A stretch of 64,000 nucleotides of DNA from NCBI GenBank assembly GCA_934667175.1, contig CAKULN010000002.1, forward strand, positions 79,861 through 143,860, in the 5' to 3' direction. Positions 43,733 through 53,472 of this stretch are shown piece by piece. This DNA comes from an uncultured Bacteroidales bacterium (GTDB lineage: Bacteria; Bacteroidota; Bacteroidia; Bacteroidales; UBA932). The notes below the pieces were generated by a model. That model was not told where the DNA came from. It saw nothing but the letters and a program-made list of their open reading frames with translations, and made no database searches. Made by a program: the position numbers and the translations under genes. The stretch's first letter is position 1. Every line of letters starts with the position of its first letter.

Positions 43733-45496
43733 ATGAAAAATATAGTTAAAGCATTTGCGGTCGGCATTCTGGCTCTTGGCGCTGTTTCCTGCGACGACTT
43801 CCTAAACCGTCCGTCAGAGGACAGCTACACAACCGAGCAGTACTACAAGAATGATGAGCAGTGCGAGCAGGGTGTGAACTACCTTTACAACTCTCCGTGG
43901 TACGACATCATCCGCTTCTACACCTACGGAACAGAGACAATGTGCGGCAATGTCTATCAGGGACAAAGTGCCTACAAGACCCTTACAGTGAACGGCACTG
44001 ATGGTGATCTTAAGAACATGTCCTACTCGCTGTGGGCGGTGAACGCTCATTGCAACACAGTAATTAACAACATCCTCCGTTCCGAGGGACCGTCACAGGC
44101 GAAGAAGAACCAGAGCATCGGTGAGGCTCTCTCATGGAAGGCCATGGCTTATTTCTTCCTCGTCAGGACATTCGGTGACGTTCCGATCATCCACGACAAC
44201 ACCGAGTCCATCAAGGCCGGAAACTACAATGACATAGAGAAGGTCCAGAAGGCTGATGTCTATGAATATATCATAATGACTCTGGAAAAGGCCATGGAAC
44301 TTCTTCCGAAGAATGCCTACAAAGGAGTCTATAACCGCATCGACTACTATGCCGCTGAGGCTCTCCTCTCAAAGGTCTATCTGACCAAGGCTGGTGTGAG
44401 CGGTTCCCTGAATCAAGAGGATCTGGCCAAGGCACGGGATTACGCCAAGGATGTCATTGAGCATTCCGGCAGGTCCCTTACCCCGGTATATTCAGACGTG
44501 TTCCGTCTCTCACCTAAGGTCTTCCAGCAGACCGGAGAGTGCTTGTTCTCTTGGCTTTGGACAAGTACATCCGGCATCTGGACTGCCCAGAACTCAATCC
44601 AGAGCGATGTCGGAATGGGTGGTTTTGACGAGTTCGGTGACTGCTGGGGTGACTGGATAGGTCCTTCCGTGGATCTTCAGGACGCTTTCGGAGTGTCTGC
44701 TGATGAGGATCCGGAAGTCAGAAAGGCTAATGACAAGGATGACCGCCGTGCAGCCACGATGATGATGTTCGGTGACCAGTACGACTATTTCTGGACAGAC
44801 CTCGGAGGATTCGACTTCTACCGTTTCTACTACGATCCTAGCTATTCTCCAAACAGTACGAGCGGCAGCTTCCAGTGTGGAAGCGGTGCCAATTACTGCA
44901 AGCATCTGTACGGGAATGGTGCTGACCATAAGGCAGCTCTCGGAGTAAGTGCCGGTAACATGACCTACCAACTTCCGACCCACATCCTGAGGCTCAGCGA
45001 CATCTACCTTGTCTATGCGGAGGCCTGCCTGCTTACAGGTGACGCCGGTTCGGCTCTTGAGTATGTCAACCAGGTCCGCGAACGTGCCCATGCGGAGCCG
45101 CTTAAGTCTGTCACTTTCGAAGACATCTGGAAGGAGCGCCGTCTTGAGCTTGCCCTCGAGGGCGACCGCTGGTACGATTTCGTACGTCGTTCCTACTATG
45201 ATGTGGACAGCTGCATCTCCGAGCTGCTTGCCCAGAGAAGGTCGGCGTGGGACGGTCTTGCCAAGGCCTACGGCAACTATGTCCTTGATGCCACCGGTGA
45301 ATATGCCGGTCCTGGCGCCAACGCTTGGGACAATTCCGGGATCAAGTACAAGGGTGACGAGGAACTCGTCGATGTGAAGGCTTCCATGTTCACCATGCCG
45401 TTCCCTTCCGAGGACGTCGTGCTTAACCCGAACATGGGTTCTGACGTGGCCGGAGTCCATGTTGACGTCCGTGAGACTTATAAGTATGACTTTTAA
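43733..45496 (+). CDS. SusD/RagB family outer membrane lipoprotein
   Basis: A 587-residue lipoprotein (lipobox LALGAVSC). ATG 43733 (MKNIVKAFAVGIL) is preferred over 43718, because GGAGG lies eight bases upstream and the longer form puts a charged stretch before the signal peptide. SusD landmarks: CDDFLNRPSEDSYTTEQYYK, IGEALSWKAMAYFFLVRTFG DVPI, YAAEALLSKVYLTKAG, ILRLSDIYLVYAEACLLTGD, VRERAHAEPLKS and WKERRLELALEGDRWYDFVR. The mature protein caps the upstream SusC. Confidence 0.95.
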   Translation: MKNIVKAFAVGILALGAVSCDDFLNRPSEDSYTTEQYYKNDEQCEQGVNYLYNSPWYDIIRFYTYGTETMCGNVYQGQSAYKTLTVNGTDGDLKNMSYSLWAVNAHCNTVINNILRSEGPSQAKKNQSIGEALSWKAMAYFFLVRTFGDVPIIHDNTESIKAGNYNDIEKVQKADVYEYIIMTLEKAMELLPKNAYKGVYNRIDYYAAEALLSKVYLTKAGVSGSLNQEDLAKARDYAKDVIEHSGRSLTPVYSDVFRLSPKVFQQTGECLFSWLWTSTSGIWTAQNSIQSDVGMGGFDEFGDCWGDWIGPSVDLQDAFGVSADEDPEVRKANDKDDRRAATMMMFGDQYDYFWTDLGGFDFYRFYYDPSYSPNSTSGSFQCGSGANYCKHLYGNGADHKAALGVSAGNMTYQLPTHILRLSDIYLVYAEACLLTGDAGSALEYVNQVRERAHAEPLKSVTFEDIWKERRLELALEGDRWYDFVRRSYYDVDSCISELLAQRRSAWDGLAKAYGNYVLDATGEYAGPGANAWDNSGIKYKGDEELVDVKASMFTMPFPSEDVVLNPNMGSDVAGVHVDVRETYKYDF

Positions 45497-45510
45497 TCGT
45501 TAAGGAAATC

Positions 45511-46800
45511 ATGAAATCAATCATAAGATATTTTGTCGCCGCTCTCTGTGTGGCCGGCCTTTTCTCCTGCGACAGGGCTGACTACCCGGATCGTTTCAGA
45601 CAGGCTGACGGCAAGCCGACCGTTCATTTCGTAAGGCCTGCGGATCAGGATGTGGCCATCACATCGGCAAGCCTTGAGCAGATCCTCTGCATCGTGGGCG
45701 AGAACCTCAAGAGTGTCCATGACATCTATTTCAATGACCAACCGGCCATTCTGAACACCAGCTACATGACTGACAATACTCTTGTCGTGGCCGTTCCTAA
45801 GAATCTGCCTGTTGTCACGACTGACAAGATGTACCTTATCACCAAGGACAGCACCGTGGTGGACTATGACTTCAAGGTGCTTCCTCCGTCGCCTGTCATC
45901 AGGTCCATGTCCAACGAATGGGCTGCTCCTGGTACTGTGGCTTCAATCTACGGTGACTACTTCATCGAGCCGGTTGAGGTTGAGTTCCCTAACGGAAAGG
46001 TGACCGATTTCAAGAAGATCTCTAAGACGGAGCTCCAGTTCGTGATCCCTACGACCGCGGTTGAGGGTAAGATCAAGGTGACAACCGCTTCGGGCGTATC
46101 TTCATCATCATTCCACTACCGCGACACCAGAGGAATCATCACCAATTTCGACGGAGCCACTGATGTTGTGCCTCAGGGATGGAACATCAAGGTTACCTAC
46201 AAGACAGAAGGAGGAGTCGATGGCCAGTATGTCGAGCTCGGACCGAGCACGCTTGATGAGAACGGAGCGTGGAACGAGGATCTTAAGCTCCCGTTCTGGT
46301 GCGGTAGTTGGAACGGTGATCCGATGAGCATCACATCGGGTGCCGGAGTGCCGATCTGCAATTTCATCGACATGACAGGATTCTCAAACATGTCATTCAA
46401 GTTTGAGCTTTGCATTCCTAAGGAGAATCCTTGGAAGTCAGGTGCGATGCAGATTGTCTTCGCCAGCGCCCAGCGCTGCGCGAACGACTCTTGGCAGAAC
46501 AACACCTATATTAAGGGGAAAGGAGAGACGACCGAGGGCCAGGGCGGCACTCTTTGCCGTGGACTATACTCTCCTTGGAAGGAGACAGGATCGTTCGACA
46601 CAAATGGAGAGTGGATCACAGTCACGATCCCGATCTCGGAATTCAAGTATGACCCTGATGGCAAGGAAGGAGAGATTCCTCTTCAGAAGCCTGAGGATTT
46701 CGCCAGTCTGGTGATCTGGCCTTGGAAGGGAGGCACCAAGGGCACGGAGTGCACCCCTGTCTTTAGATACGACAACATCCGCGTCGTCCCTAACAAATAA
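45511..46800 (+). CDS. Surface glycan-binding protein with IPT/TIG domains and a C-terminal xyloglucan-binding-type domain
   Basis: A 429-residue lipoprotein (lipobox CVAGLFSC). Residues about 35-210 hold two IPT/TIG-like Ig folds (LCIVGENLKSVHDIYFNDQP, APGTVASIYGDYFIEPVEVE). Residues about 215-429 form a beta-sandwich rich in Trp and Gly (GWNIKVTYKTEGGVDGQYVE, SMSFKFEL-like NMSFKFELCIP, FDTNGEWITVTIPISEFKYD, VIWPWKGGT). The arrangement resembles SGBP-B of Bacteroides xyloglucan loci. Likely role: holding beta-glucan or mannan chains near SusC/D. The specific ligand is an inference. Confidence 0.78.
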   Translation: MKSIIRYFVAALCVAGLFSCDRADYPDRFRQADGKPTVHFVRPADQDVAITSASLEQILCIVGENLKSVHDIYFNDQPAILNTSYMTDNTLVVAVPKNLPVVTTDKMYLITKDSTVVDYDFKVLPPSPVIRSMSNEWAAPGTVASIYGDYFIEPVEVEFPNGKVTDFKKISKTELQFVIPTTAVEGKIKVTTASGVSSSSFHYRDTRGIITNFDGATDVVPQGWNIKVTYKTEGGVDGQYVELGPSTLDENGAWNEDLKLPFWCGSWNGDPMSITSGAGVPICNFIDMTGFSNMSFKFELCIPKENPWKSGAMQIVFASAQRCANDSWQNNTYIKGKGETTEGQGGTLCRGLYSPWKETGSFDTNGEWITVTIPISEFKYDPDGKEGEIPLQKPEDFASLVIWPWKGGTKGTECTPVFRYDNIRVVPNK

Positions 46801-46816
46801 TCTTTGAGCAGTTAGT

Positions 46817-49183
46817 ATGAAAAGAATATCAATCATATCGGCACTTTTGTCGTGCCTGGCAATCCTTTCGCTGACAGGTTGTTCAAATGAAGAACTTGAC
46901 ACGAACCAGTTCAGTGACTCTGAGGTGAGACTCTCCGCCTTCGCTCCTAATCCGGTGGCCAGAGGTGGTGTCCTCAGAATCTTGGGTAGCAACCTGCAGA
47001 AAGTTCAGCAGGTGGAGATCCCCGGAGTTGAGCCTATCAGCCAGATCGAGGTGAAATCGGAAGGAAAGATTTCCGAGATCTGGGTGACAGTCCCGGTCGA
47101 GGGACCGCAGGTCGGAAAGATCTCCATCGTGGCAGGTGACAGGAAACTGACCAGCAAGACTGAACTTGAATATTCGGAACCGATTGTCTTTGACGGGTTC
47201 GAGCCTGCCACGGCGATGCCTGGCGACGTGATCACCGTCAAGGGTGACTACATGAGCAACATCCGCGAGGTGATCTTCGAGGGTGGTGCCAAAGTGGTCA
47301 AGTTCGAGTCTCAGAGCCGTCATGAGCTCAAGGTGAAAGTGCCTTCAAATGCGGTTACCGGCAAATTCATTCTTGGTGACGTGGATGAGGACAACAATCC
47401 TGAAGGTAAGGTGGCCAATCTCTTCTACTCCGCCAAGGAACTCACCATCGGTGACCCGACCGTAAAAGCCGAGGCAAGGGGAGTGGTCAAGGCTAATTCT
47501 TCCGTGACCGTGAAAGGTTCCTATCTGGACATGATAGCCTCCGCCAGCTTCGGCGATGTCGACGCTGACATCACTCTGGCTGAAGACGGTAAGTCGATCA
47601 CTCTTGTGGTTCCTGAGACGGCAGTTGACGGTGAGATCGTGCTGGTTTCATTCGCCGGCAAGGAATTCAAGGCAGGAGCCTACGAGACCCTTGTCCCTTC
47701 CGCCCTTAAGGTCGCTCCTTTGAAGACCCGCTACAAGGCTGGCCTGGATGTGAGAGTCACGGGCAAGGACCTTGATCTTGTGACCGGCGCGGATCTTGCC
47801 GGGACAGCTCTTTCATGCGCGTTCAAGGATAATGAGATCACATTTACCATCCCTGCCGAGGCCACTGACGGAAAGATTACCCTTTCCCTTGCCAACGGCA
47901 AGACGGTCGAGACGGATGAGGTCACCCTCGTCAAGCCTGTGATCAACTCATTGTCTCCTCTCGAACTTTTTGCCGGTGACGAGAACATCATGGTGGCCGG
48001 TAAAGATCTGGACCTTGTTGTCAGCGCCACTCTCGGTGGAAAGGATATCGAGGTGAAGGACGTCACCGAGACAGGACTTGAACTCGTGACCACACTTACC
48101 AGTGTCTCCGGTAAGGTCGTTCTCAAACTTGCGAACGGAGTTTCTGTAGAGTCCGCCGATGAGGTTAAGGTCAACTATCATTCAAAGGTGATTGTGACCG
48201 AGATGCCTGCGGGACAGCATATCAATGAGGAGGTAGTCCTTAAGGGCACTAACTTTGATCTTGTAGAGAACATCTTCATAGGTGACACGAAAGTCACACA
48301 ATACAGTCTCCGTACCCCGGAGGAGGTACGTTTCCTCATGCCTTGGTGCATGGCCGGTTCCTACAATATGTCCTTCCATCTCTTCAGTGGAGATATCGAG
48401 ACTGTAGCCACCCCTATTGAGGTCCGGCTTCAGCGCGTCATCAACACAATTTGGAGCGGTGAGTCTTATGTGACATGGTCAGGAGGAGCTGTGACCGCAC
48501 TTTCCTGGGGCGGTTATGATTGGTCGACGGTAGCCGCCGGCACCACATTGAGCGTTACTTTTGAAGTGGTGGATGATAATGCTGTAATCCGTCTTGGAAA
48601 CGGCGGTTGGTCGGCTCTGCCTTCAACACTGAAGTTCTCCAATTCTGACGGAGAGGGCAACCTTGCGATCGCCAAAGGCCTTACAAACGTGTCTTTGACA
48701 TTGGCTGCGGAGGATATTTCCCAGTTGACAAGTAACGGAGGTCTCGTTATCTGCGGGACAGGGTTCAAGGCTACGAACGTCCAGCTCATTACCGAAATCT
48801 CTCAGGAAAAGGTTATCTGGGAAGGCGAAGCTGTTGCGGATGATTGGGGGAACCAACCTTATGTCGGGACAGACGGCGGCGCCGAGTTCTCGGCAAACGG
48901 GGTCAAGGCCGGCCAGAAACTTCACTTCTACGTCACCCCTCTTGCCGCGGATTGGAAACTTCAGGTTGTGGAAGGTCACTGGGGTGCGACGTACATAAGT
49001 GTATGTGCTGTGGGCTCCGACACGGAAAGCGGTAAATTCACCGAGACAGCCCTTGAAGGAGGTTTCTTTACCCTGGCCGTCACACAAGAGATGCTTGACG
49101 CGGCGGCGGAGCCTAAAAACTGGGGCGGCATTTTCGTACTGAACGGTGACAACGTCAAACTGACCAAGATAACAGTCTTGTAA
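46817..49183 (+). CDS. Multi-IPT/TIG surface glycan-binding lipoprotein with two C-terminal CBM-like domains
   Basis: A 788-residue lipoprotein (lipobox LSLTGC). Residues about 35-530 contain at least six IPT/TIG-like repeats, seen as recurring segments such as GGVLRILGSNLQKVQQVEI, PGDVITVKGDYMSNIREVIF, ANSSVTVKGSYLDMIASASF, AGLDVRVTGKDLDLVTGADL, GDENIMVAGKDLDLVVSATL and INEEVVLKGTNFDLVENIFI. Two related beta-sandwich modules follow, beginning IWSGESYVTWSGG (about 540) and VIWEGEAVADDWGNQPY (about 670). Each has an exposed-Trp pattern typical of carbohydrate binding. It looks like a long rod presenting two binding modules. No catalytic motif seen. Confidence 0.75.
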   Translation: MKRISIISALLSCLAILSLTGCSNEELDTNQFSDSEVRLSAFAPNPVARGGVLRILGSNLQKVQQVEIPGVEPISQIEVKSEGKISEIWVTVPVEGPQVGKISIVAGDRKLTSKTELEYSEPIVFDGFEPATAMPGDVITVKGDYMSNIREVIFEGGAKVVKFESQSRHELKVKVPSNAVTGKFILGDVDEDNNPEGKVANLFYSAKELTIGDPTVKAEARGVVKANSSVTVKGSYLDMIASASFGDVDADITLAEDGKSITLVVPETAVDGEIVLVSFAGKEFKAGAYETLVPSALKVAPLKTRYKAGLDVRVTGKDLDLVTGADLAGTALSCAFKDNEITFTIPAEATDGKITLSLANGKTVETDEVTLVKPVINSLSPLELFAGDENIMVAGKDLDLVVSATLGGKDIEVKDVTETGLELVTTLTSVSGKVVLKLANGVSVESADEVKVNYHSKVIVTEMPAGQHINEEVVLKGTNFDLVENIFIGDTKVTQYSLRTPEEVRFLMPWCMAGSYNMSFHLFSGDIETVATPIEVRLQRVINTIWSGESYVTWSGGAVTALSWGGYDWSTVAAGTTLSVTFEVVDDNAVIRLGNGGWSALPSTLKFSNSDGEGNLAIAKGLTNVSLTLAAEDISQLTSNGGLVICGTGFKATNVQLITEISQEKVIWEGEAVADDWGNQPYVGTDGGAEFSANGVKAGQKLHFYVTPLAADWKLQVVEGHWGATYISVCAVGSDTESGKFTETALEGGFFTLAVTQEMLDAAAEPKNWGGIFVLNGDNVKLTKITVL

Positions 49184-49193
49184 TGTTCTTAAT

Positions 49194-49219
49194 CTGCGGG
49201 AGGGTGAGACTTCCCGCAG
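49194..49219 (+). other. Intra-operon stem-loop between binding-protein and enzyme genes
   Basis: CTGCGGGA (49194-49201) and TCCCGCAG (49212-49219) form a perfect 8-bp GC-rich stem in the 58-nt gap between the surface-binding and GH5 endoglucanase genes. There is no U-run directly after it. The position parallels the hairpin at 8651 in PUL-1. Confidence 0.65.
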
Positions 49220-49241
49220 GTTCCAATGCTTTTGAAGTAGT

Positions 49242-50834
49242 ATGAATATGAGATTGAAATTTTCGGCAATATTCCTGACTGCCGCGCTGCTTTTCTCCTG
49301 CGGAGGAAAAGAAAACGAGACCCCTGCTCCAGAACCGGAGGCTCCGACAACGATGACGGTGTCTCCTGTAAGTTATGAGGCCCCTGTCGAGGGTGGCGGC
49401 TTCACGGTAAGCGTCACTGCTCCGACAAGGCCGACGGCCGTGGCCAGTCAGAACTGGGTGACGGTGACTGACGGGACATATTCAAAGTACAAGATTGACT
49501 ATCCCGTAAAGGTGGCGTCCAACGAGACCTATGAGGCCCGCACCGCTGTGGTCACCATAAAGAGCGGATCGTTCTCGCAGGAGGTTTCGATCTCGCAGCC
49601 CGGCAAGGAGAAACCGGTTGAGCCTGAGACTCCGACAGAGCCTGAGAAAGGAGATAACGATGCGTGGAAAATGGCGGAGAGATTAGGCCTCGGACTGAAC
49701 ATAGGTAATCAGATGGATGCTTTTGACGGAAATTCCGAGAAAGCCATCGAGGGCTACTGGACGAACGGACAGAAACTGTCTAAGTCTGTGTTCACCAGCC
49801 TGAAATCCAAAGGTTTCAAGTCCGTGAGGATTCCGATAACTTGGCTCGGCCACATCGGAGCCGCTCCGGACTACAAGATTGATGACCGTCTGGACAGGGT
49901 TGCCGAGCTTGTGGATTGGGCCGAACAGGCTGGTCTTAACACGATCATCAACATCCATCACGACGGCTCGTTGGACTTCAAGAACGGTTCATACACCACC
50001 CATTGGCTCAACATCCGTGGAGCTGCCGCTGACGCGGCCGTCAACACCCGGATCAAGGCCGAGATCAAGGCTGTCTGGACCCAGATTGCCGAGAGATTCA
50101 AGGACAAGGGTGATTTTCTGATCTTCGAGTCCTTCAACGAGATCCAGGATGGTCATTGGGGCTGGAGCGAGGACTATAAGAGCGCTGCCGGAAAGAAAAA
50201 GCAGAACGACATACTAAATGAGTGGAACCAAACGTTTGTGGATGCGGTGCGTGCCACGGGAGGCAACAACGCCCAAAGGTGGCTCGGTGTGCCGGGCTAT
50301 GCGGCGGATCCGTCCTTCACTCTAAATGATGGGTTCGCGCTGCCGGATGACCCGGCCAAGAGGGTCATGGTAAGCTTCCACAACTACACTCCATATGCGT
50401 TCTGTCAGACAGGTGAGGCGAATGACTGGGGGCACACAAGGCGTTCCAACCTGTCCGATTCAAACTATTCGGAGGACTTCCACAAGGAGATCTGCTACAA
50501 GTTCTACAAGGCCTATGTGGAGAAGGGCGTGCCGGTCTATATGGGTGAATTTGGCTGTACGAACAGGACCGATGGCACGGCCCGCAAGTTCCAGCTCTAT
50601 TGGCTTGAATATGTCAGCAAATGCGCCAAGACCTTCGGAATGAGCGGTTTCATCTGGGAGAACGGGGCGGTGGGCTCCAACGGAGAGACCTACGGCATCA
50701 TCAACCACGAGACCGGTGAATATCTTGACCCTGTTTACAGCAAACAGATCGTGGAGGCCTGCTCGAACGGCTTCTACAAGGAGAGCAACAGCTACACTCT
50801 CGAGTCAGTCTATAACAAGGCACCTAAATATTGA
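49242..50834 (+). CDS. BACON-GH5 endo-glucanase/xyloglucanase lipoprotein (GH5_4-like)
   Basis: A 530-residue lipoprotein (lipobox TAALLFSC). A BACON-type domain (about 35-125: TMTVSPVSYEAPVEGGGFTV, EVSISQPG) and a Pro/Glu linker (EKPVEPETPTEPEKG) lead to the GH5 barrel. The barrel shows LGLGLNIGNQMDAF, VRIPITWLGHIG, INIHHDG, acid/base Glu in FESFNEIQDGHWGW (about 299), FHNYTPYAFC and nucleophile Glu in VYMGEFGCTNR (about 435). BACON plus GH5_4 is the architecture of the vanguard endo-xyloglucanase of Bacteroides ovatus. Endo-beta-1,4-glucanase on xyloglucan or glucomannan is likely. MNM and MRL starts are both possible. Confidence 0.87.
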   Translation: MNMRLKFSAIFLTAALLFSCGGKENETPAPEPEAPTTMTVSPVSYEAPVEGGGFTVSVTAPTRPTAVASQNWVTVTDGTYSKYKIDYPVKVASNETYEARTAVVTIKSGSFSQEVSISQPGKEKPVEPETPTEPEKGDNDAWKMAERLGLGLNIGNQMDAFDGNSEKAIEGYWTNGQKLSKSVFTSLKSKGFKSVRIPITWLGHIGAAPDYKIDDRLDRVAELVDWAEQAGLNTIINIHHDGSLDFKNGSYTTHWLNIRGAAADAAVNTRIKAEIKAVWTQIAERFKDKGDFLIFESFNEIQDGHWGWSEDYKSAAGKKKQNDILNEWNQTFVDAVRATGGNNAQRWLGVPGYAADPSFTLNDGFALPDDPAKRVMVSFHNYTPYAFCQTGEANDWGHTRRSNLSDSNYSEDFHKEICYKFYKAYVEKGVPVYMGEFGCTNRTDGTARKFQLYWLEYVSKCAKTFGMSGFIWENGAVGSNGETYGIINHETGEYLDPVYSKQIVEACSNGFYKESNSYTLESVYNKAPKY

Positions 50835-50836
50835 TC

Positions 50837-51970
50837 ATGAAAGGAATACTCACAATGATTTCCGTGGCGGTTCTTGCCGCTGGTTGCGCCTCCAAGGCCG
50901 TGTGGCCTCATCTTGACAAGGGTGCCAACGAATTGATGACGACACTGAAGACGGCTTCGTCGGAAGGCAGATTCATGTACTTCCATCAGGATGACCTCGT
51001 CTATGGTCATTCATGGAAAGTTGAGGATGCACAGGGCGACCCTCTTGACCGTTCGGATGTCAAGTCCGTCTGCGGGCGGTTCCCGGCCGGAATCGGCTTT
51101 GATCTGGGCGGAATCGAACTTGGAAACGAGGCGAATCTGGACAATGTCCCGTTCAGCCTTATGCGCAGGGCCGCCGTGACCCACTATGAAAGGGGCGGGG
51201 CAGTGACATTCTCCTGGCATCCGCGCAATCCGCAGACCGGTGGCGACGCATGGGATGTCAGTTCGGACCAGGCCGTGGCCGGAATCCTTGATGGAGGATC
51301 GAACCACGATCTGTTCATGGAATGGCTTTCCAAGGCGGCTGATTTCCTTGGCTCCCTGAAGGACTCAAAGGGACGGCTGATCCCGGTGATATTCCGCCCT
51401 TGGCATGAGAACCTCGGCGGCTGGTTCTGGTGGGGGGCCACCTGCTGTACCGAGGAACAGTATAAGGAATTATATTCAATGACTCATGAATATCTTGCCG
51501 TGACCCGTGGGCTCAGGAACCTTGTGTGGGCATATTCCCCGAACTCTAACCTTACCGAGGAGAGTTTCTACAGCCGTTATCCGGGTGACGGGAATGTTGA
51601 CATCATCGGGGTGGACCACTATGACTATGCTGCCGCTGATTCCACGAAGACCGACTCTGAAAGGATTGAGGAAGCCAACGCCTACTTCGGCAAGGTGCTG
51701 CGTTCGGACATGGAACTCCTGTCCGGCATCGCTGACACCCACGGCAAGTTGCTTGCGCTCAGTGAGACGGGTTTTGAGTCAACTCCGGATCCTCATTGGT
51801 GGACCGATGTCCTGCTGGAGAATCTCAAGGACGCTCCGGTCTGCTATGTCTTGACTTGGAGGAACGCTTGGGACAAACCTGGGCATTATTTCGCTCCTTT
51901 CGAGGGCTCTGCCGACGCTGAGAATTTCAAAGAGTTTTGCGGAGACGACAGGACCTTATTCCTGAAATAA
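50837..51970 (+). CDS. GH26 endo-beta-mannanase lipoprotein
   Basis: A 377-residue lipoprotein (lipobox VAVLAAGC). ATG 50837 is used; an upstream TTG at 50831 overlaps the GH5 stop and is unnecessary. GH26 landmarks: FMYFHQDDLVYGHSW, TFSWHPRNPQTGG, acid/base Glu in FRPWHENLGGWFWWG (about 190), LVWAYSPN, DIIGVDHYDY and nucleophile Glu in LALSETGFES (about 310). The enzyme cleaves beta-1,4-mannan, typically yielding mannobiose in mannan PULs. It is followed 44 nt later by the GH130 phosphorylase gene, which matches the known mannobiose route. Confidence 0.92.
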   Translation: MKGILTMISVAVLAAGCASKAVWPHLDKGANELMTTLKTASSEGRFMYFHQDDLVYGHSWKVEDAQGDPLDRSDVKSVCGRFPAGIGFDLGGIELGNEANLDNVPFSLMRRAAVTHYERGGAVTFSWHPRNPQTGGDAWDVSSDQAVAGILDGGSNHDLFMEWLSKAADFLGSLKDSKGRLIPVIFRPWHENLGGWFWWGATCCTEEQYKELYSMTHEYLAVTRGLRNLVWAYSPNSNLTEESFYSRYPGDGNVDIIGVDHYDYAAADSTKTDSERIEEANAYFGKVLRSDMELLSGIADTHGKLLALSETGFESTPDPHWWTDVLLENLKDAPVCYVLTWRNAWDKPGHYFAPFEGSADAENFKEFCGDDRTLFLK

Positions 51971-52014
51971 TAGGAAGAAAGTTTTTTTGAATTTTGATAA
52001 AGAATATATTTGAG

Positions 52015-53178
52015 ATGGATTTTGAAGAAAGATTGAAGTGGTTGGTGACCGAACACGAGAAGTTGGTCTCCTTGAAGAACGAACCTGTCTATGTCAACGG
52101 AGTCTATGAAAGGTACAAGAATCCGGTGCTCACCGGTGCCCATGCCCCTTTGTTTTGGAGGTATGACCTTGATCCAGAGACGAATCCTTATCTTGAGGAA
52201 AGGTTCGGAATCCATGCGACGTTCAATTCTGGTGCCATCAAATGGAACGGGAAATACGTCCTTGCCGTCCGTGTCGAGGGCGCTGACAGGAAATCATTCT
52301 TTGCGATCGCCGAGAGTCCGAACGGTGTGGACAACTTCCGTTTCTGGGACAGACCTGTAACAATGCCTGAATATGGCGAGCCGGCCACCAATGTCTATGA
52401 CATGAGGCTCACCGCCCACGAGGACGGCTGGATCTACGGGCTGTTCTGCGTTGAGCGCAAGGATCCTTCCGCTCCAGCGGGGGATTTGTCCTCGGCTGTG
52501 GCCTGCGCAGGAATCGCCAGGACAAAGGACTTGATCCATTGGGATAGGCTCCCTGACCTCAAGTCAGTCTCACAGCAGAGGAATGTCGTGCTTCATCCCG
52601 AGTTCGTGGACGGGAAATATGCCCTTTACACAAGGCCGCAGGACGGATTCATCGACGCCGGCAACGGTGGTGGAATCGGTTGGGCTCTTGTGGATGACAT
52701 CACGGACGCCCAGGTCAAGGAGGAGAAGATCATAAATCTGCGTCACTATCACACGATCAAGGAACTTAAGAACGGTGAGGGACCGGCTCCGATCCGGACA
52801 CCGAAAGGGTGGCTGCATCTGGCGCATGGCGTAAGAGGCTGTGCTTCAGGACTTCGCTACGTCCTTTACCTGTACATGACATCTCTGGAGGATCCTTCGA
52901 AGGTGATCGCTGAGCCGGCTGGGTTCTTCATGGCTCCGGAGGGTGAGGAATATGTCGGGGATGTGATGAACGTCCTGTTCACTAACGGTTGGATCGCGGA
53001 CGAGGACGGGAAGGTCTTCATCTACTACGCTTCCTGCGACACAAGGATGCATGTGGCGACTTCCACGGTTGACAGGCTGGTGGACTATTGCTTCGGCACC
53101 GAACCGGACGGTTTCTCCACCGGTGAGTCTGTCCGCACGCTCAACAGGTTGATTGATAAAAATTTGGGAATATTATAA
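52015..53178 (+). CDS. GH130 4-O-beta-D-mannosyl-D-glucose phosphorylase
   Basis: A 387-residue cytoplasmic enzyme (no signal peptide) starting MDFEERLKWLVTEHEKL. The ATG at 52015 is preferred over the upstream TTG at 51994. GH130 signatures: NPVLTGAHAPLFWRYDLD, FNSGAIKWNGKYVLAVRVEG, the proton-donor Asp in NVYDMRLTAHEDGWIYGLF (about 129), LHPEFVDGKYALYTRPQDGF and RTPKGWLHLAHGVRG. It matches the mannosylglucose phosphorylase group (EC 2.4.1.281), which splits Man-beta-1,4-Glc into mannose-1-phosphate and glucose. It acts after the epimerase encoded at 37 kb. Confidence 0.92.
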   Translation: MDFEERLKWLVTEHEKLVSLKNEPVYVNGVYERYKNPVLTGAHAPLFWRYDLDPETNPYLEERFGIHATFNSGAIKWNGKYVLAVRVEGADRKSFFAIAESPNGVDNFRFWDRPVTMPEYGEPATNVYDMRLTAHEDGWIYGLFCVERKDPSAPAGDLSSAVACAGIARTKDLIHWDRLPDLKSVSQQRNVVLHPEFVDGKYALYTRPQDGFIDAGNGGGIGWALVDDITDAQVKEEKIINLRHYHTIKELKNGEGPAPIRTPKGWLHLAHGVRGCASGLRYVLYLYMTSLEDPSKVIAEPAGFFMAPEGEEYVGDVMNVLFTNGWIADEDGKVFIYYASCDTRMHVATSTVDRLVDYCFGTEPDGFSTGESVRTLNRLIDKNLGIL

Positions 53179-53186
53179 TTGGTGAC

Positions 53187-53437
53187 GGTCACTTCGGCAA
53201 GCTCAGTGACCGAAGTTTGATGGTCGCTGAGCCTGACAAAAAAGCATAGATAAACACTGATGGTCACTTCGACAAGCTCAGTGACCGAACTCAGATGGTC
53301 GCTGAGCCTGACAAAAAAGCATAGATAAACACTGATGGTCACTTCGGCAAGCTCGGTGACCGAAGTTTGATGGTAGCTGAGCCTGGCAAAAAAAACATAG
53401 ATATAACACTGACGGTCGCTGAGCTTGTCGAAGCGCT
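53187..53437. repeat. Tandem REP-like array, 75-nt period
   Basis: Units beginning GGTCACTTCG at 53187, 53262 and 53337 are 75 nt apart, with a fourth, inverted-type unit at 53413. Each 75-nt unit pairs an A-type palindrome with a truncated G-type copy, and includes the conserved linker ACAAAAAAGCATAGATAAAC. It fills the 294-nt gap between GH130 and the transporter. Confidence 0.9.
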
Positions 53438-53472
53438 GTTTTCAAGAATAATCTCATAAATAATCGCAATAA

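Noticed and set aside
44594..45460. 288-codon minus-strand open frame opposite susD of PUL-2
   Set aside because: Shadow frame within a well-supported SusD gene.
52005..52012. TATATTTG just before the GH130 start as an internal promoter
   Set aside because: No TTTG lies at a suitable distance (only at 15 nt), and the predicted start would fall at or after the ATG, so it is probably chance in an AT-rich gap.
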